The notes beneath the pieces were generated by a model. It saw nothing but the letters and a program-made list of their open reading frames with translations. It made no database searches and was not told the DNA's origin. From assembly GCA_020248665.1 (NCBI GenBank), contig JADCHE010000013.1:1-64000 (forward strand): a stretch of 64,000 bases of DNA, written 5' to 3'. Shown here in pieces: positions 16,323-25,276 of the stretch. The DNA comes from Burkholderiales bacterium. GTDB lineage: Bacteria > Pseudomonadota > Gammaproteobacteria > Burkholderiales > Burkholderiaceae_E. The position numbers and the translations under genes are program-made. Numbering within the stretch: the first letter of the stretch is position 1; every line of letters begins with the position of its first letter.

Positions 16323-17300
16323 ATGGACACGATGGGCGCGCTCGAGATGCTCGTGCGGAGCGCGGAGCTCGGCAGCTTCTCGGCGGCGGCGCGGCAGCTC
16401 GGGGTCACGCCCGCCGCGGTGAGCAAGCAGGTCGCGCGGCTCGAGCGCACCCTGGGCAGGTCGCTCGTTGCGCGCAGCACGCGCCGGATCGCGCTCACCG
16501 AAGAGGGGCACCGGCTCGTGTCGGCGGCGGCACCGGCGCTCGGCCAGGTGCAGGCCGCGCTCGCGCAGGCCCAGTCGGTCGAGGCCTCGTTCCGCGGGAC
16601 GCTGCGAGTGAGCCTCGCACCCGGGTTCGGTCGACGCTACGTGCTGCCCGCCCTGGGCCCGTGGCTCGCGCAGCATTCGCAGCTGCGCTTCGACGGCCGC
16701 TTCGAGAACCGAGCGGTCGATCTCGTCGCCGAGGGCTTCGACGCCGGCGTCTCGGGCGGCGTCGAGCTGGCCGGCCGGCTCGTCGCGCGCGACCTGGCGC
16801 CGCTTCACCTCGTGCTCGTCGCCTCGGAGGCGTACCTCGCCCGGCACGGTCGTCCGGAGACGCCCGAGGCCCTCGGTCGCCACGTGCTGCTCGCGCTGCG
16901 GTCGCCGGCCACCGGCCGTCCGCGCGCGTGGCGACTGCGCGGCGACCGCGAGGTCGGCATCGAGCCCGAGCCGCACCACCTGTTCGACGACCCCGAGGCG
17001 CTCGCGGTCGCAGCGCTCGAAGGGTGGGGCATCGCGCTCGCCGGCCTGCACCATGTACTCGGGTGGATCGAGCAGCGGCGGCTGGTGCGCGTGCTGCCCG
17101 ACTGGTGGTCCGACGCGGGCGCGATCCGCGTCTACCATCCGCACGCCCGACGGGTGCCGCCCCGGACGCGCGGGTTCGTCGACGCACTCGTCCGCGCCGC
17201 GCGGGTGCAGCGCTGGAGCGAGCGGCTCGACGCGCGCCGGGTCGGACCGAGCGCTCAGTGGTCCCCGTTGCGCATCACCCCCTCCGCCCGCGTCGGATAG
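16323..17300 (+). CDS. LysR-family transcriptional regulator
   Basis: A 325-residue LysR regulator. HTH residues about 3-62: GALEMLVRSAELGSFSAAAR then VTPAAVSKQVARLERTLG. The effector domain has GTLRVSLAPGFGRRYVLPALGPWL and the C-terminal GWGIALAGLHHVLGWIEQRRLVRVLPDW pattern of the CrgA/PA-type LysR subgroup that often regulates divergent oxidoreductases. It is divergent from the NmrA-like and F420-oxidoreductase-like genes. Its 3' end overlaps the converging aldolase gene by 46 bases. Confidence 0.9.
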   Translation: MDTMGALEMLVRSAELGSFSAAARQLGVTPAAVSKQVARLERTLGRSLVARSTRRIALTEEGHRLVSAAAPALGQVQAALAQAQSVEASFRGTLRVSLAPGFGRRYVLPALGPWLAQHSQLRFDGRFENRAVDLVAEGFDAGVSGGVELAGRLVARDLAPLHLVLVASEAYLARHGRPETPEALGRHVLLALRSPATGRPRAWRLRGDREVGIEPEPHHLFDDPEALAVAALEGWGIALAGLHHVLGWIEQRRLVRVLPDWWSDAGAIRVYHPHARRVPPRTRGFVDALVRAARVQRWSERLDARRVGPSAQWSPLRITPSARVG

Positions 17301-17983
17301 ATGGTCGCCTCCGCGAAGCGGTGCATCGCCTCGATTTCCTCGTCGCTGCGGTAGGCCGGGCGCGTGCCCTTCAGCGCGGCGAGCTGCTCGGCGAGCACGT
17401 TGCGGCGGACCTCGGAGACGAACGCGTTCAGCCGGTGGTAGGCCTCCGACAGGTCACGCCCGAGCGAGGTCACGCCGTGGCCGACGAGCACGACGGTGTT
17501 GGTGTCGGCGATGAACCCGGCGACCGGCGCGACGTCGGCCTCGACGTCCAGGCTCGCCGGCACGTAGTGCGGCGCCTTGCCGAGGATGAACGGCATGTCG
17601 AGGGACAGCACGCGCACGCGGTCGAACGCGCCGCTGCCGAGGAAGGCGATCGTCGCGTCGTCGTGCACGTGGATCACCGCGCCGACGTCGGGTCGCAGCC
17701 GCAGGATCTCGCGGTTGAGGTTGTGGCCGACGCTGGTGGTGCGGGTGCCGTGCAGCAGCCGGCTGGTCGGGATCTCGGTGATCACGAGGTTCGCGAGGCC
17801 CATTTCCTCCAGCGACACGCCGGCGTGCTTGGTGTACGCCACGCCGTGCGGATGGTCGGGGTGCGGCACGCGCACGGCCATGTTGCCGAGCGTGTTGTGC
17901 ACGTAGCCGCGCCCCGAGACCATCCGGGCGTAGCGCAGGAACTGCTCGCCGACGTCGGCGTCGAAGTGGACCGGCGTGCTCAT
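17255..17983 (-). CDS. Class II aldolase/adducin-family protein
   Basis: A 242-residue class II aldolase-like protein. Metal ligands are visible as the HVH pair in GAVIHVHDDATIAFLG and the distal His in VVLVGHGVTSLG; NTLGNMAVRV and YTKHAGVSLEEMG form the substrate-side N-terminal part. Family members cleave or decarboxylate sugar phosphates or hydroxy acids with zinc. The ATG at 17983 was chosen; the very long open frame upstream is antisense to the Rieske gene. It is divergent from the Rieske oxygenase at 18104, suggesting a shared control region of 120 bases. Confidence 0.87.
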   Translation of the reverse strand: MSTPVHFDADVGEQFLRYARMVSGRGYVHNTLGNMAVRVPHPDHPHGVAYTKHAGVSLEEMGLANLVITEIPTSRLLHGTRTTSVGHNLNREILRLRPDVGAVIHVHDDATIAFLGSGAFDRVRVLSLDMPFILGKAPHYVPASLDVEADVAPVAGFIADTNTVVLVGHGVTSLGRDLSEAYHRLNAFVSEVRRNVLAEQLAALKGTRPAYRSDEEIEAMHRFAEATIYPTRAEGVMRNGDH

Positions 17984-18103
17984 TCGGGGATCTCCGGTGG
18001 CGGGGGGGCCGGCCGATGCTACCGAGGCGGGGTCGACGGGACAACCCGGGCGCGGACGGAACGCCCCATCGCGGGATGCGGCGAAACCGCCTACAGTCCG
18101 GGC

Positions 18104-19312
18104 ATGGACGCAGACGAGATCCGCGGCATCTGGGACCGTGCCCGACGCACGACGAGCCGCGCCGAATTGCAGCGCGCCGACGGCGCGACCGTCCCGGTGG
18201 ACCGTTACCTCGATCCGCAGCGCCTGGCCCGCGAGCGCGCGCTGCTGCGCCGCTGGCCGCACGCCGCCTGCCCGCAGGCGCACCTTCGCGCGCCCGGCGA
18301 CTGGACGACGGTCGAGGTGCTCGACGTGCCGGTGCTGCTGGTGCACGGCGAGGACGGCGTGCTGCGCGCGTTCCTCAACGTCTGCCGGCACCGGGGCGCC
18401 GCGGTCGCGCAGGGCCGCGGCAGCGGGCGCTCGCGCTTCGTCTGCCGCTACCACAGCTGGACCTACGACGCGACGGGCGCGCTCGTCGGGCGGCCGCAGG
18501 ACTCGGACTTCCCGCACGCGCCGAAGCAGACGTCCGGCCTCGTCGAGGTTCCGGTGGCCGCGCGCTGCGGCATCGTCTGGGTCGTGCCGTCGGTGCTCGA
18601 CGCGTTCGACTGGGACGGGTACTTCGGGCCGATGGCCGGGCAGATCGAGGGACTCGGCTACCGCGCGGACGCGGCCTGCCCGCGCGAGGGCGCGTCGCGC
18701 CACGCGGCGAACTGGAAGCTGCTGGTCGAGGGCACGCTCGAGACCTACCACTTCCAGTACCTGCACCGGAACTCGATCGCGCCGCACTACCACGACGACG
18801 CGGTCCAGCAGGACGCGTACGGCCTGCACCAGCGCATCGTGATCCCGCGGCGCTCGTTCGCCGAAGCAGCGGCGCGCATCGTCGAACCGACGGCCGAGCA
18901 GCTCGGCCGGCACGCGAGCCTGATGTTCTTCCTGTTCCCGTCGACCTTCCTGCTCTGGAACGGCAACCACGCGTCGGTGTTCGTCATGCGGCCCGAGGCG
19001 ATCGACCGCGCGGTGACCGACAGCTTCCTGCTGGTGACGCCCGAGCACCACGCACAGTGGCCCGACGAACACTGGTCGACCAACTGGGACCGGTTCTGGA
19101 ATCCGCTCGGCGAGGACTACGCGCAGAACGAGTCGGCGCAGCGGGGCATGGCGAGCGGTGCGAACGCGGTGCTGACCTTCGGGACCCAGGAGTTCGCGGC
19201 AGCCGCCTTCGCACGGGCGCTCGACCGCTGCCTCGAGGCGCAGGACGGCCTCCCGACCCGACCGGACGGCCGGGGCGCGACGCCGCTGCGGGTCGTGGAC
19301 CGGGCCGGCTGA
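18104..19312 (+). CDS. Rieske non-heme iron aromatic ring-hydroxylating oxygenase, large subunit
   Basis: A 402-residue oxygenase alpha subunit. The N-terminal Rieske domain has NVCRHRGA and FVCRYHSWTY, giving the C-x-H and C-x2-H cluster ligands near residues 88-113. The catalytic domain has NWKLLVEGTLETYHFQYLHRNS, with the E-x2-H-x4-H-type mononuclear iron ligands. The family dihydroxylates or demethylates aromatic or quaternary-ammonium substrates. No small subunit, ferredoxin or reductase gene is adjacent, so electrons must come from elsewhere; a ferredoxin-cupin fusion exists at 62481 but is distant. ATG at 18104 follows the divergent promoter region. Confidence 0.9.
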   Translation: MDADEIRGIWDRARRTTSRAELQRADGATVPVDRYLDPQRLARERALLRRWPHAACPQAHLRAPGDWTTVEVLDVPVLLVHGEDGVLRAFLNVCRHRGAAVAQGRGSGRSRFVCRYHSWTYDATGALVGRPQDSDFPHAPKQTSGLVEVPVAARCGIVWVVPSVLDAFDWDGYFGPMAGQIEGLGYRADAACPREGASRHAANWKLLVEGTLETYHFQYLHRNSIAPHYHDDAVQQDAYGLHQRIVIPRRSFAEAAARIVEPTAEQLGRHASLMFFLFPSTFLLWNGNHASVFVMRPEAIDRAVTDSFLLVTPEHHAQWPDEHWSTNWDRFWNPLGEDYAQNESAQRGMASGANAVLTFGTQEFAAAAFARALDRCLEAQDGLPTRPDGRGATPLRVVDRAG

Positions 19313-19418
19313 CGCCGCCGCGCGCGGCGGGCCTGTCACAACCGACGGGCCGCCGTGGTCGAACGGAGCAGGAGGCCTCGGTCGAGGTCTCCCCACCGAC
19401 TCCGGAAGGCGACCGACC

Positions 19419-19874
19419 ATGACCCGACCCCTCTGCACGACGCCCGGCCGCGCCGGCGCGGCCGTCCTCGCCCTCGCGTCCGCGCTCGCCGCGACGCCGT
19501 CCCCCGCCCGTGCGGAGCTCGTCGGCGGCGCCGGCTTCGCGCCGGGCTCCGCGGTCGCGGCCGTCGTCACCGTGGCCAAGCCCTGGTACGCGCCGCGCGC
19601 GCTCGTCGCCTCGCGGATGCGCGACACCGTCCCGCAGTGCGAGTCGATCCCCGGCCTCGCGTTCAAGGCCTACTCGTTCGCCCGGGCCGACGGGCAGTTC
19701 GGCGGCATCTACCTGTGGAAGGACGAGGCGTCGGCCCGGCAGTGGTTCTCCGACGCCTGGAAGGGGCGGGTACGCGCGACCTACGGCAGCGATGCGACCA
19801 TCGAGTGGTTCGACGTGCCGATCCTGCTGCCCTCGCGGCTCGCCGGCAACGCGCCGGCGGTCGCCGGGCTCTGA
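19419..19874 (+). CDS. Exported YdhR/ABM-like small protein
   Basis: A 151-residue protein with a Sec signal peptide (AAVLALASALAATPSPARA, cleavage near residue 32). The mature part AVVTVAKPWYAPRALVASRM...IPGLAFKAYSFARADGQFGGIYLWKDEASARQWFSDAW resembles YdhR-type dimeric alpha-beta barrel proteins, usually cytoplasmic putative monooxygenases. Here the fold is exported. The ECF sigma factor begins 26 bases downstream, which suggests co-transcription and perhaps a periplasmic role in signal response. Confidence 0.78.
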   Translation: MTRPLCTTPGRAGAAVLALASALAATPSPARAELVGGAGFAPGSAVAAVVTVAKPWYAPRALVASRMRDTVPQCESIPGLAFKAYSFARADGQFGGIYLWKDEASARQWFSDAWKGRVRATYGSDATIEWFDVPILLPSRLAGNAPAVAGL

Positions 19875-19899
19875 CGCGCGTCGCGACGGAAGCCCGACC

Positions 19900-20790
19900 A
19901 TGAGGATGATCGAACCGTCCCCCGAGACGCTCGCGGCGGCCACTGCGGGCGACCTGCACGCGCTCGACGCGCTGCTGTCCGGCATCCAGCCGGGCGTGCA
20001 CGGCCTCGCGCTGCGCATGCTCGGCCGGCGGGAGGACGCCGCCGACGCGACGCAGGAGATCCTGCTGAAGGTCGTCACGCACCTCGCGTCGTTCCGCGGC
20101 GGCTCGGCGTTCACCACCTGGGTCTGGAGCGTCGCCCGCAACCACCTGCTGACGGCGCGCACGCGCGCGGCCGAACATCCCGAGGTGTCGCTCGAGGCGA
20201 TCGGCGAGAAGCTCGACGCGGGCCTGGACCTCGTCGACCGGCTCGCACCGCCCGGGCGCGACGGCGCGGCGCGCACGCTGACGCCCGAGGAGAAGCTCGA
20301 GGCGCGGCAGGTCGCGGTGTCGTGCACGCAGTCGATGCTGATGGCGCTCGACCGCGACCAGCGCCTCGTCTACCTGCTCGACAGCGTGTTCGACCTGAGC
20401 TCGACCGAGGCCGCGCAGGTGCTCGGCCTCACGCCCGAGGCCTACCGCCAGCGGCTGTCGCGCGCGAAGGCGCGGCTCGAGCCGTTCATGCGCGAGCGCT
20501 GCGGGCTGGTGGACGAGGCGGCGCGGTGCCGGTGCGAGCGACAGGTCGACGCGCTGAAGCACGTCGCCGCGACCGCCCCCGAGGTCGCTCGCGCGCGACG
20601 CCCGGCGCTCGTGCTGAAGCCGGTCGAGCTCGCCGAGGCGGAGCGGGCGTTCGCCGCGTACGGACGCGTCGTCGACGCCGCCGCGGTGTTCCGCGCGCTG
20701 CCCGAGCTCGAAGCGCCCGCCTCGATGCGCGCGGCAATCAGGGCAGTGCTGACCCAGGAAGGCTTCATGGACCGGGGGGCGCCGCAATGA
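19900..20790 (+). CDS. ECF-type sigma-70 factor with Cys-rich C-terminal extension
   Basis: A 296-residue sigma factor. Region 2 is at about residues 20-90 (ALRMLGRREDAADATQEILLKVVTHLASF, FTTWVWSVARNHLL) and region 4 at about 145-200 (ALDRDQRLVYLLDSVFDLSSTEAAQVLGLTPEAYRQRLSRAK). After region 4 comes CGLVDEAARCRCERQV and about 85 more residues. The C-x5-8-CxC motif is a feature of a sigma subgroup and may bind metal or sense redox state. No anti-sigma gene is adjacent. It follows the exported YdhR-like gene by 25 bases. Confidence 0.85.
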   Translation: MRMIEPSPETLAAATAGDLHALDALLSGIQPGVHGLALRMLGRREDAADATQEILLKVVTHLASFRGGSAFTTWVWSVARNHLLTARTRAAEHPEVSLEAIGEKLDAGLDLVDRLAPPGRDGAARTLTPEEKLEARQVAVSCTQSMLMALDRDQRLVYLLDSVFDLSSTEAAQVLGLTPEAYRQRLSRAKARLEPFMRERCGLVDEAARCRCERQVDALKHVAATAPEVARARRPALVLKPVELAEAERAFAAYGRVVDAAAVFRALPELEAPASMRAAIRAVLTQEGFMDRGAPQ

Positions 20791-20833
20791 CTTACGAGCC
20801 CCGCCTTGTCCGCCACGTCGAACGGAGACCCCG

Positions 20834-21247
20834 ATGACCCGACCCGACGGCTACGCGCCGCACACCCGCCGCAGCCCGCTGACCGATCCCTGGGAACCGC
20901 TGTTCGCGAAGCTCGACGGCGACGCGGTCTGCCTCGCGGTGGAGGTGCGCGAGGCGCACTGCAACGCCCGCGGCTTCGCGCACGGCGGGCTGATCTCCGC
21001 GCTCGCCGACAACGCGATGGGGCTGTCGGCGGTCCGCATCGCGCGGGGCCGCGAGGGCGGCGCGCAGGCGAGCGCGGTCACGGTGACGCTGACCGTCGAC
21101 TTCGTCGACAGCGCCAGGCCGGGCGAGTGGCTCGAGGTCCGGCCCTCGGTGCTGAAGGTGGGGCGCACGCTCGCGTTCGTCGACGCGCGGATCGTCTGCG
21201 GCGAGCGGGTGATCGCGCGGGCGAGCGCGAGCTTCAGGATGGTCTGA
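20834..21247 (+). CDS. PaaI-family hotdog-fold thioesterase
   Basis: A 137-residue single hotdog domain. FAHGGLISALADNAMGLSA is the PaaI/YbgC-like active-site signature (HGG and the following Asp), and VTLTVDFVDSARPGEWLEV the central strand. The family hydrolyses acyl-CoA thioesters, often phenylacetyl-type. It begins 43 bases after the sigma factor and is followed 17 bases later by the CsaA-like gene in the same direction. Substrate not inferable. Confidence 0.88.
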   Translation: MTRPDGYAPHTRRSPLTDPWEPLFAKLDGDAVCLAVEVREAHCNARGFAHGGLISALADNAMGLSAVRIARGREGGAQASAVTVTLTVDFVDSARPGEWLEVRPSVLKVGRTLAFVDARIVCGERVIARASASFRMV

Positions 21248-21264
21248 AACGGAGGGGCGAGGGC

Positions 21265-21603
21265 GTGGACACGATCGACTGGAACGATTTCGCGAAGGTG
21301 GAGCTTCGCGTCGGCGAGGTGCTTTCGGCCGAGCCGCTGCCCAAGGCGCGCAGGCCCGCCTACGTGCTGCGGGTCGACTTCGGCCCGGAGATCGGCGTGC
21401 GCAAGTCGAGCGCGCAGATCACCGCGCTCTACCGTCCCGAGGACCTCGTCGGCAAGCGCGTCGTGGCCGTCGTGAACTTCCCGCCCAAGCAGATCGGCCC
21501 GATCATGTCCGAGTGCCTTGTCACCGGCTTCCACGACGCGCAGGGCCGGGTCACGCTGTGCGTGCCCGAGCACGAGGTGCCGCTCGGCACGAAGCTGCTC
21601 TGA
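21265..21603 (+). CDS. csaA: CsaA-like tRNA-binding-domain protein
   Basis: A 112-residue stand-alone OB-fold tRNA-binding domain of the CsaA type, a putative export-related chaperone. VELRVGEVLSAEPLPKARRPAYVLRVDFG, SSAQITALYRPEDLVGKRVVAVVNFPPKQIG and MSECLVTGF are near-consensus for the family. The GTG start at 21265 is set by GGAGG 10 bases upstream and by the usual CsaA length. Its 3' end overlaps the converging minus-strand gene by 53 bases. Confidence 0.92.
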   Translation: MDTIDWNDFAKVELRVGEVLSAEPLPKARRPAYVLRVDFGPEIGVRKSSAQITALYRPEDLVGKRVVAVVNFPPKQIGPIMSECLVTGFHDAQGRVTLCVPEHEVPLGTKLL

Positions 21604-22654
21604 GCGGCCCCGGACTCGATCCGCGCGCCGTGCCGTGCCCAAGCGCCTGCAGCGCCGCGGCCATCGCGTCGTCGATCGGCGTCGCCGGCAGCGGACCGAC
21701 CCGCTGCGCGAGCCGCGCACCGTCCAGCCGGTGCGGCACCGACCACAGGTAGGCCATCCGCGACAGCTCGCGCAGCATCGGCACGACCAGGCCGCCGATC
21801 CGCAGCAGCGGCCAGGGCATCCCGCCGTGCCGCCAGGCCAGGCCGGGCGACAGGCCGATCGTCGCCGCGGCACGCTCGACCGACGCGAGGAACTCGGCGC
21901 CGGTCAGCGCGTGGCCCGCGAAGTGCAGGCGCTCGGCGCGGGGCAACTCGTCGTCGCTCGCGGCCACCGCGACGAACGCGCGGGCGAGGTCCGGCAGGTA
22001 GGCCCACGCGTGAACACGATCGAGCGGGCCCGGGTACACCAGCCGTCCCCGTCCGATCGACTTCGCGATCGCGAGGTCCAGCCAGCTGCCGGTGCCGGCG
22101 CCGAAGAAGTCGCCGGCGCGGATCACCACGCTGCGCAGCCCGGGGCGCGCGGCCATCTCGTCCTCGAGCGCGACGCGCAGTCGGCCCTTGACGGTGTCGG
22201 CCCGCATCGGGGTGTCCTCGTCGAGCACCGGCGGCATGCCGCTGCCGAAGTTGTAGACGTTCCCCGGCAGCATGAAGCGCGCGCCGAGCCGCTCGGCGAC
22301 GTCCATGCCGAGGCGCGCGAGCGGCAGCAGCGACGCGTCCCAGTCGGTGTAGGGGGGATTGACCGCGTACACCACGGCCACGGCGCCCGCGGCGGCCCGG
22401 ACGAGCGCGTCGGTGTCGGCCAGGTCGGTCGCGACGGCGACCGCGCCGTCCGGCAGGTCGGCGAGCGGACGGCGCGCCTGCGCGTGCACGCGCCAGCCGG
22501 CCTGCGCGAAGGCGCGTATGCAGGCGGCGCCGAGGCGGCCGCCGGCCCCGAGCACGAGCACGCCGGGGCGGTCGGCGGGCGGGGCCGTCGGGGCGGGGCC
22601 GGCGTCGGCGGCCACGGCGGAGGGCGAGGACGGGGCGGGGTGGCGGGTCGTCAT
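21551..22654 (-). CDS. NAD(P)-dependent epimerase/reductase-like protein
   Basis: A 367-residue extended/atypical SDR. The Rossmann loop is VLVLGAGGRLGAACIRAFAQAGW (about residues 32-54) after an Ala/Pro-rich N-terminal leader, and the VYAVNPPYTDWDASLLPLARLGMDVAERLGA block and VIRAGDFFGAGTG follow. There is no YxxxK motif where expected; instead the YNFGSGMPP loop occupies the region. The last 25 residues, antisense to csaA, are low-complexity and may be a read-through extension. It is divergent from the LysR gene at 22751, the likely regulator. Confidence 0.8.
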   Translation of the reverse strand: MTTRHPAPSSPSAVAADAGPAPTAPPADRPGVLVLGAGGRLGAACIRAFAQAGWRVHAQARRPLADLPDGAVAVATDLADTDALVRAAAGAVAVVYAVNPPYTDWDASLLPLARLGMDVAERLGARFMLPGNVYNFGSGMPPVLDEDTPMRADTVKGRLRVALEDEMAARPGLRSVVIRAGDFFGAGTGSWLDLAIAKSIGRGRLVYPGPLDRVHAWAYLPDLARAFVAVAASDDELPRAERLHFAGHALTGAEFLASVERAAATIGLSPGLAWRHGGMPWPLLRIGGLVVPMLRELSRMAYLWSVPHRLDGARLAQRVGPLPATPIDDAMAAALQALGHGTARGSSPGPLRAASCRAAPRARARTA

Positions 22655-22750
22655 GGCGGGGTCTCGGTCGAGGTGTTGGTGGGGACAGTCTCGGCCTGCC
22701 GGATCCATCCGGGAAGTTGCGGTCCGGACATCCCAGCCATACGATTCCGC

Positions 22751-23671
22751 ATGACCCGTCGCGACACGCCCCGCCCCGACGACTTCGACTGGACGCTGGT
22801 CCGCAGCTTCGTCGCGGTGCTCGACGCCGGCAGCCTCACCGCCGCCGCGCGGCGCACCGGCATGCACCAGCCGACGCTGTCGCGCCACCTCGCGGAGCTC
22901 GAGGCGCAGCTCGAGGCGCCGCTCTTCGAGCGCACCGGGCGGGGCGTCGTGCCGACCGCCGCGGCGCTCGCGATCGCCGACGCGGCGCGCCGGATGCAGG
23001 CCGACGCGCAGTCGCTCGCGCTGGTGCTCGCGGGCCGCCGCGCGGCGACCGAGGGCACGGTGCGGATCACGACGAGCCGGGTGGCCGCGAGCTGGCTGCT
23101 GCCGCCGGTGCTCGCGCGGCTGCAGGCCGAGGAGCCGGGGATCCAGGTCGAGCTGGTCGCGTCAGACGCGATCAGCAACCTGCTGCGGCGAGAGGCCGAC
23201 ATCGCGGTGCGGATGCTGCGCCCCGAGCAGGGCTCGCTCGTCGCGCGCAAGCTCGGCGACATCCCGATCGTGCCCTGCGCGCATCGCAGCTACCTCGACG
23301 CCGCGCCGCCGCTGCGCGCGCCCGCCGACCTGGCCGGGCACCGGCTCGTCGGCTACGATCGCGACGAGACGCTGCGGCGCGGCTTCGCGACGATGGGCAT
23401 GCCGCTGCCCCGCGAGGCCTTCGCGGTGCGCACCGACGACCAGGTCGCGTACACCCGGCTGGTCGCCTCCGGCGCAGGGGTCGGGTTCCTCACGACCTAC
23501 GTGCTCGCGCAATTGCCGGGCGTCGAGCGCGTGCTGCCCTCGCTCGCGGTGCCGCCGCTGCCGTGCTGGCTCGCGGTCCATCGGGAGATCCGGGGCAATC
23601 CGGTGGTCGAGCGTGCCTGGCGGTTCCTGGTCGACGTGCTGCCCGCGGAGATCCGTCGCGGCGAGGCCTGA
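22751..23671 (+). CDS. LysR-family transcriptional regulator
   Basis: A 306-residue LysR regulator with HTH at about residues 14-75 (LVRSFVAVLDAGSLTAAARR, MHQPTLSRHLAELEAQL). The effector domain contains SNLLRREADIAVRMLRPEQGSLVARKLGDIP, closely similar to the LysR at 6294, and GAGVGFLTTYVLAQ at the C-terminal lobe. It is divergent from the epimerase-like gene with a 96-base gap, an arrangement typical of LysR control of the divergent gene. Confidence 0.92.
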   Translation: MTRRDTPRPDDFDWTLVRSFVAVLDAGSLTAAARRTGMHQPTLSRHLAELEAQLEAPLFERTGRGVVPTAAALAIADAARRMQADAQSLALVLAGRRAATEGTVRITTSRVAASWLLPPVLARLQAEEPGIQVELVASDAISNLLRREADIAVRMLRPEQGSLVARKLGDIPIVPCAHRSYLDAAPPLRAPADLAGHRLVGYDRDETLRRGFATMGMPLPREAFAVRTDDQVAYTRLVASGAGVGFLTTYVLAQLPGVERVLPSLAVPPLPCWLAVHREIRGNPVVERAWRFLVDVLPAEIRRGEA

Positions 23672-23689
23672 CGGGGCGCCTCGCAGCGT

Positions 23690-24070
23690 TCAGCGCGCCG
23701 GCGCGTGCAGCGCGATCCGGTTGCCCTCGCTGTCGCCGATCTCGGCGACCACGCCGCGTGCGCCGATCGCGGTCTTCGGATAGAGCACCGGCGCGCCCAG
23801 CCCGCGCGCGCGGTCCAGCACCGCGTCGATGTCGTCGACGCCGAAGTACACGATCGGGCCGGCGTGCGCGGGGCGGTAGACCTCGCCCTTCGCCAGCGCG
23901 CCGACGATGCCGTCGCCGTCGGAGGTGCCCGCGAACAGCGCCATCTCGTGGCCGTCGACCGACTCGCGCTCGAAGCGGGCGCCGAGCACGCGCTCGTAGA
24001 AGCGGATCGCGCGGTCGAGGTCGGTGACCGGGATCTCGAACCAGACGACCTTCGGTGCGGCCGACGCCAT
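23690..24070 (-). CDS. VOC (glyoxalase/bleomycin-resistance) family protein
   Basis: A 126-residue single VOC domain: KVVWFEIPVTDLDRAIRFYERVLGARFE, VYFGVDDIDAVLDRARGLGAPVLYPKTAIG and VAEIGDSEGNRIALHAP, with the metal-ligand Glu/His positions variable. The ATG at 24070 is preferred because AAGGAG lies seven bases upstream and the length is typical. An in-frame ATG at 24178 would add 36 residues containing a hydrophobic helix (LATLAVVAAAVAASFAVG), making a membrane-anchored form; both may be real. Function is not predictable beyond fold. Confidence 0.8.
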   Translation of the reverse strand: MASAAPKVVWFEIPVTDLDRAIRFYERVLGARFERESVDGHEMALFAGTSDGDGIVGALAKGEVYRPAHAGPIVYFGVDDIDAVLDRARGLGAPVLYPKTAIGARGVVAEIGDSEGNRIALHAPAR

Positions 24071-24275
24071 CGCGGGCTCCTTGTCGGGGTGGGGCGGTCG
24101 CGTCGCGCGGCCGACGGCGAACGACGCCGCGACCGCCGCGGCGACGACCGCGAGCGTCGCGAGCCTGCGCCATGCCATCGTCGGGATCCGTCAGCGTGTC
24201 CGTTGCGGCGCGCAGCGTGCCACGCACGGGCGCACTCGGCCCGCCTCGACCCCACGCCGCGTCGGAGAAGGGATG

Positions 24276-25196
24276 TCAGCGGCGCGCCGACGGGCCTTCG
24301 AGCGCGAGCAGGTGCCGCGGCGAGGCGCCGAGCCGCTCCCGGAACGCCTTCGACAGCGCCGCCGCGCTGCCGTAGCCGACCTCGCCGGCGACGACCTTGA
24401 CGGGCCGGCGCGCGCGCAGCGCGTCGAGCGCGACGGTCAGCCGCCAGTCGGTCAGGTAGTCGACCGGCGTGCGTCCGACGACCGATCGGAAGGCCGCCGC
24501 GAACGCGGCGCGCGACATGCCCGCCTCGCGGGCCATCGACTCGACCGACCACGCGTGCGCGGGTACGCGGTGGATCGCGACCAGCGCCCGTGCGAGCCGC
24601 GCGTCCGACATGCCCGCGACGAGGCCGGCCGACACGCCGGCCTCCTCGGGGTGGTCGAGCAGCCAGCGCAAGACCTGGATCAGCACCACCTCGAACAGCC
24701 GGTCGGCCAGCAGCCGTGCGCCGCAGCGCACCCGGTCGGTCTCGGAGAAGAGCAGGTCGAGCGCGGGCTCGAGCCCTTCGACGCGCCGCAGCGGCACCGT
24801 CACCAGGGGCGGCAGCGCGGCCACGAGTGGATGGCGGTCGCCGCCCTCGAAGTCGAGCGTCGCGCAGGTGAAGTCGGAGCCCTCGCGCGGCAGGTTGTGG
24901 AAGACATGCGCGACCGCGCGCGGGTAGAGCAGCAGCGCGGGCTCCGACAGCCGGAGTTCGCGCCGCAGGCCGGGCAGCCGCGGATGCGTGACGCGCAGCG
25001 TGCCCCGACGCAGCACGTGCAGGAACGCGCGGCCCGGACGCGCGTCGAAGTTCGAGATGCCGCACATCGGCCCGGTGTGGAACAGGTGTGCACGGACGCG
25101 GAAGCGGTCCAGCACGTCCGAGAGCCGGTCGAGCGGCGCAGGCGCGACGGAGCTGCGGGACGGTCTGGACGCCTGGACAACTTTCTTGGATGACAT
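24276..25196 (-). CDS. AraC-family transcriptional regulator (cupin sensor)
   Basis: A 306-residue AraC regulator with an N-terminal cupin_6-like sensor (GRAFLHVLRRGTLRVTHP, ALLLYPRAVAHVFHN) and C-terminal double HTH (SVESMAREAGMSRAAFAAAFRSVVGRTPVDYLTDWRL and KVVAGEVGYGSAAALSKAFRERLGASPR). Such regulators often sit beside the oxidoreductase they control. Here it is divergent from the secreted protoglobin gene with only 80 bases between start codons, so the protoglobin is its likely target. Confidence 0.9.
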   Translation of the reverse strand: MSSKKVVQASRPSRSSVAPAPLDRLSDVLDRFRVRAHLFHTGPMCGISNFDARPGRAFLHVLRRGTLRVTHPRLPGLRRELRLSEPALLLYPRAVAHVFHNLPREGSDFTCATLDFEGGDRHPLVAALPPLVTVPLRRVEGLEPALDLLFSETDRVRCGARLLADRLFEVVLIQVLRWLLDHPEEAGVSAGLVAGMSDARLARALVAIHRVPAHAWSVESMAREAGMSRAAFAAAFRSVVGRTPVDYLTDWRLTVALDALRARRPVKVVAGEVGYGSAAALSKAFRERLGASPRHLLALEGPSARR

Positions 25197-25276
25197 GAAA
25201 CCGATCGTACATCCTTCGCCGGCACAGTGCGTCCACGGCCCGTACGGGACGGGCCCTTCTTACGGAGACACCACGC

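Noticed and set aside
17983-19666. Long minus-strand open frame upstream of the class II aldolase
   Set aside because: It is antisense to the Rieske oxygenase with all its motifs on the plus strand; composition is Arg/Gly/Pro-rich shadow.
23690-24178. Membrane-anchored start for the VOC protein
   Set aside because: The ATG at 24178 lacks a ribosome site, while 24070 has AAGGAG at ideal distance; kept only as an alternative.
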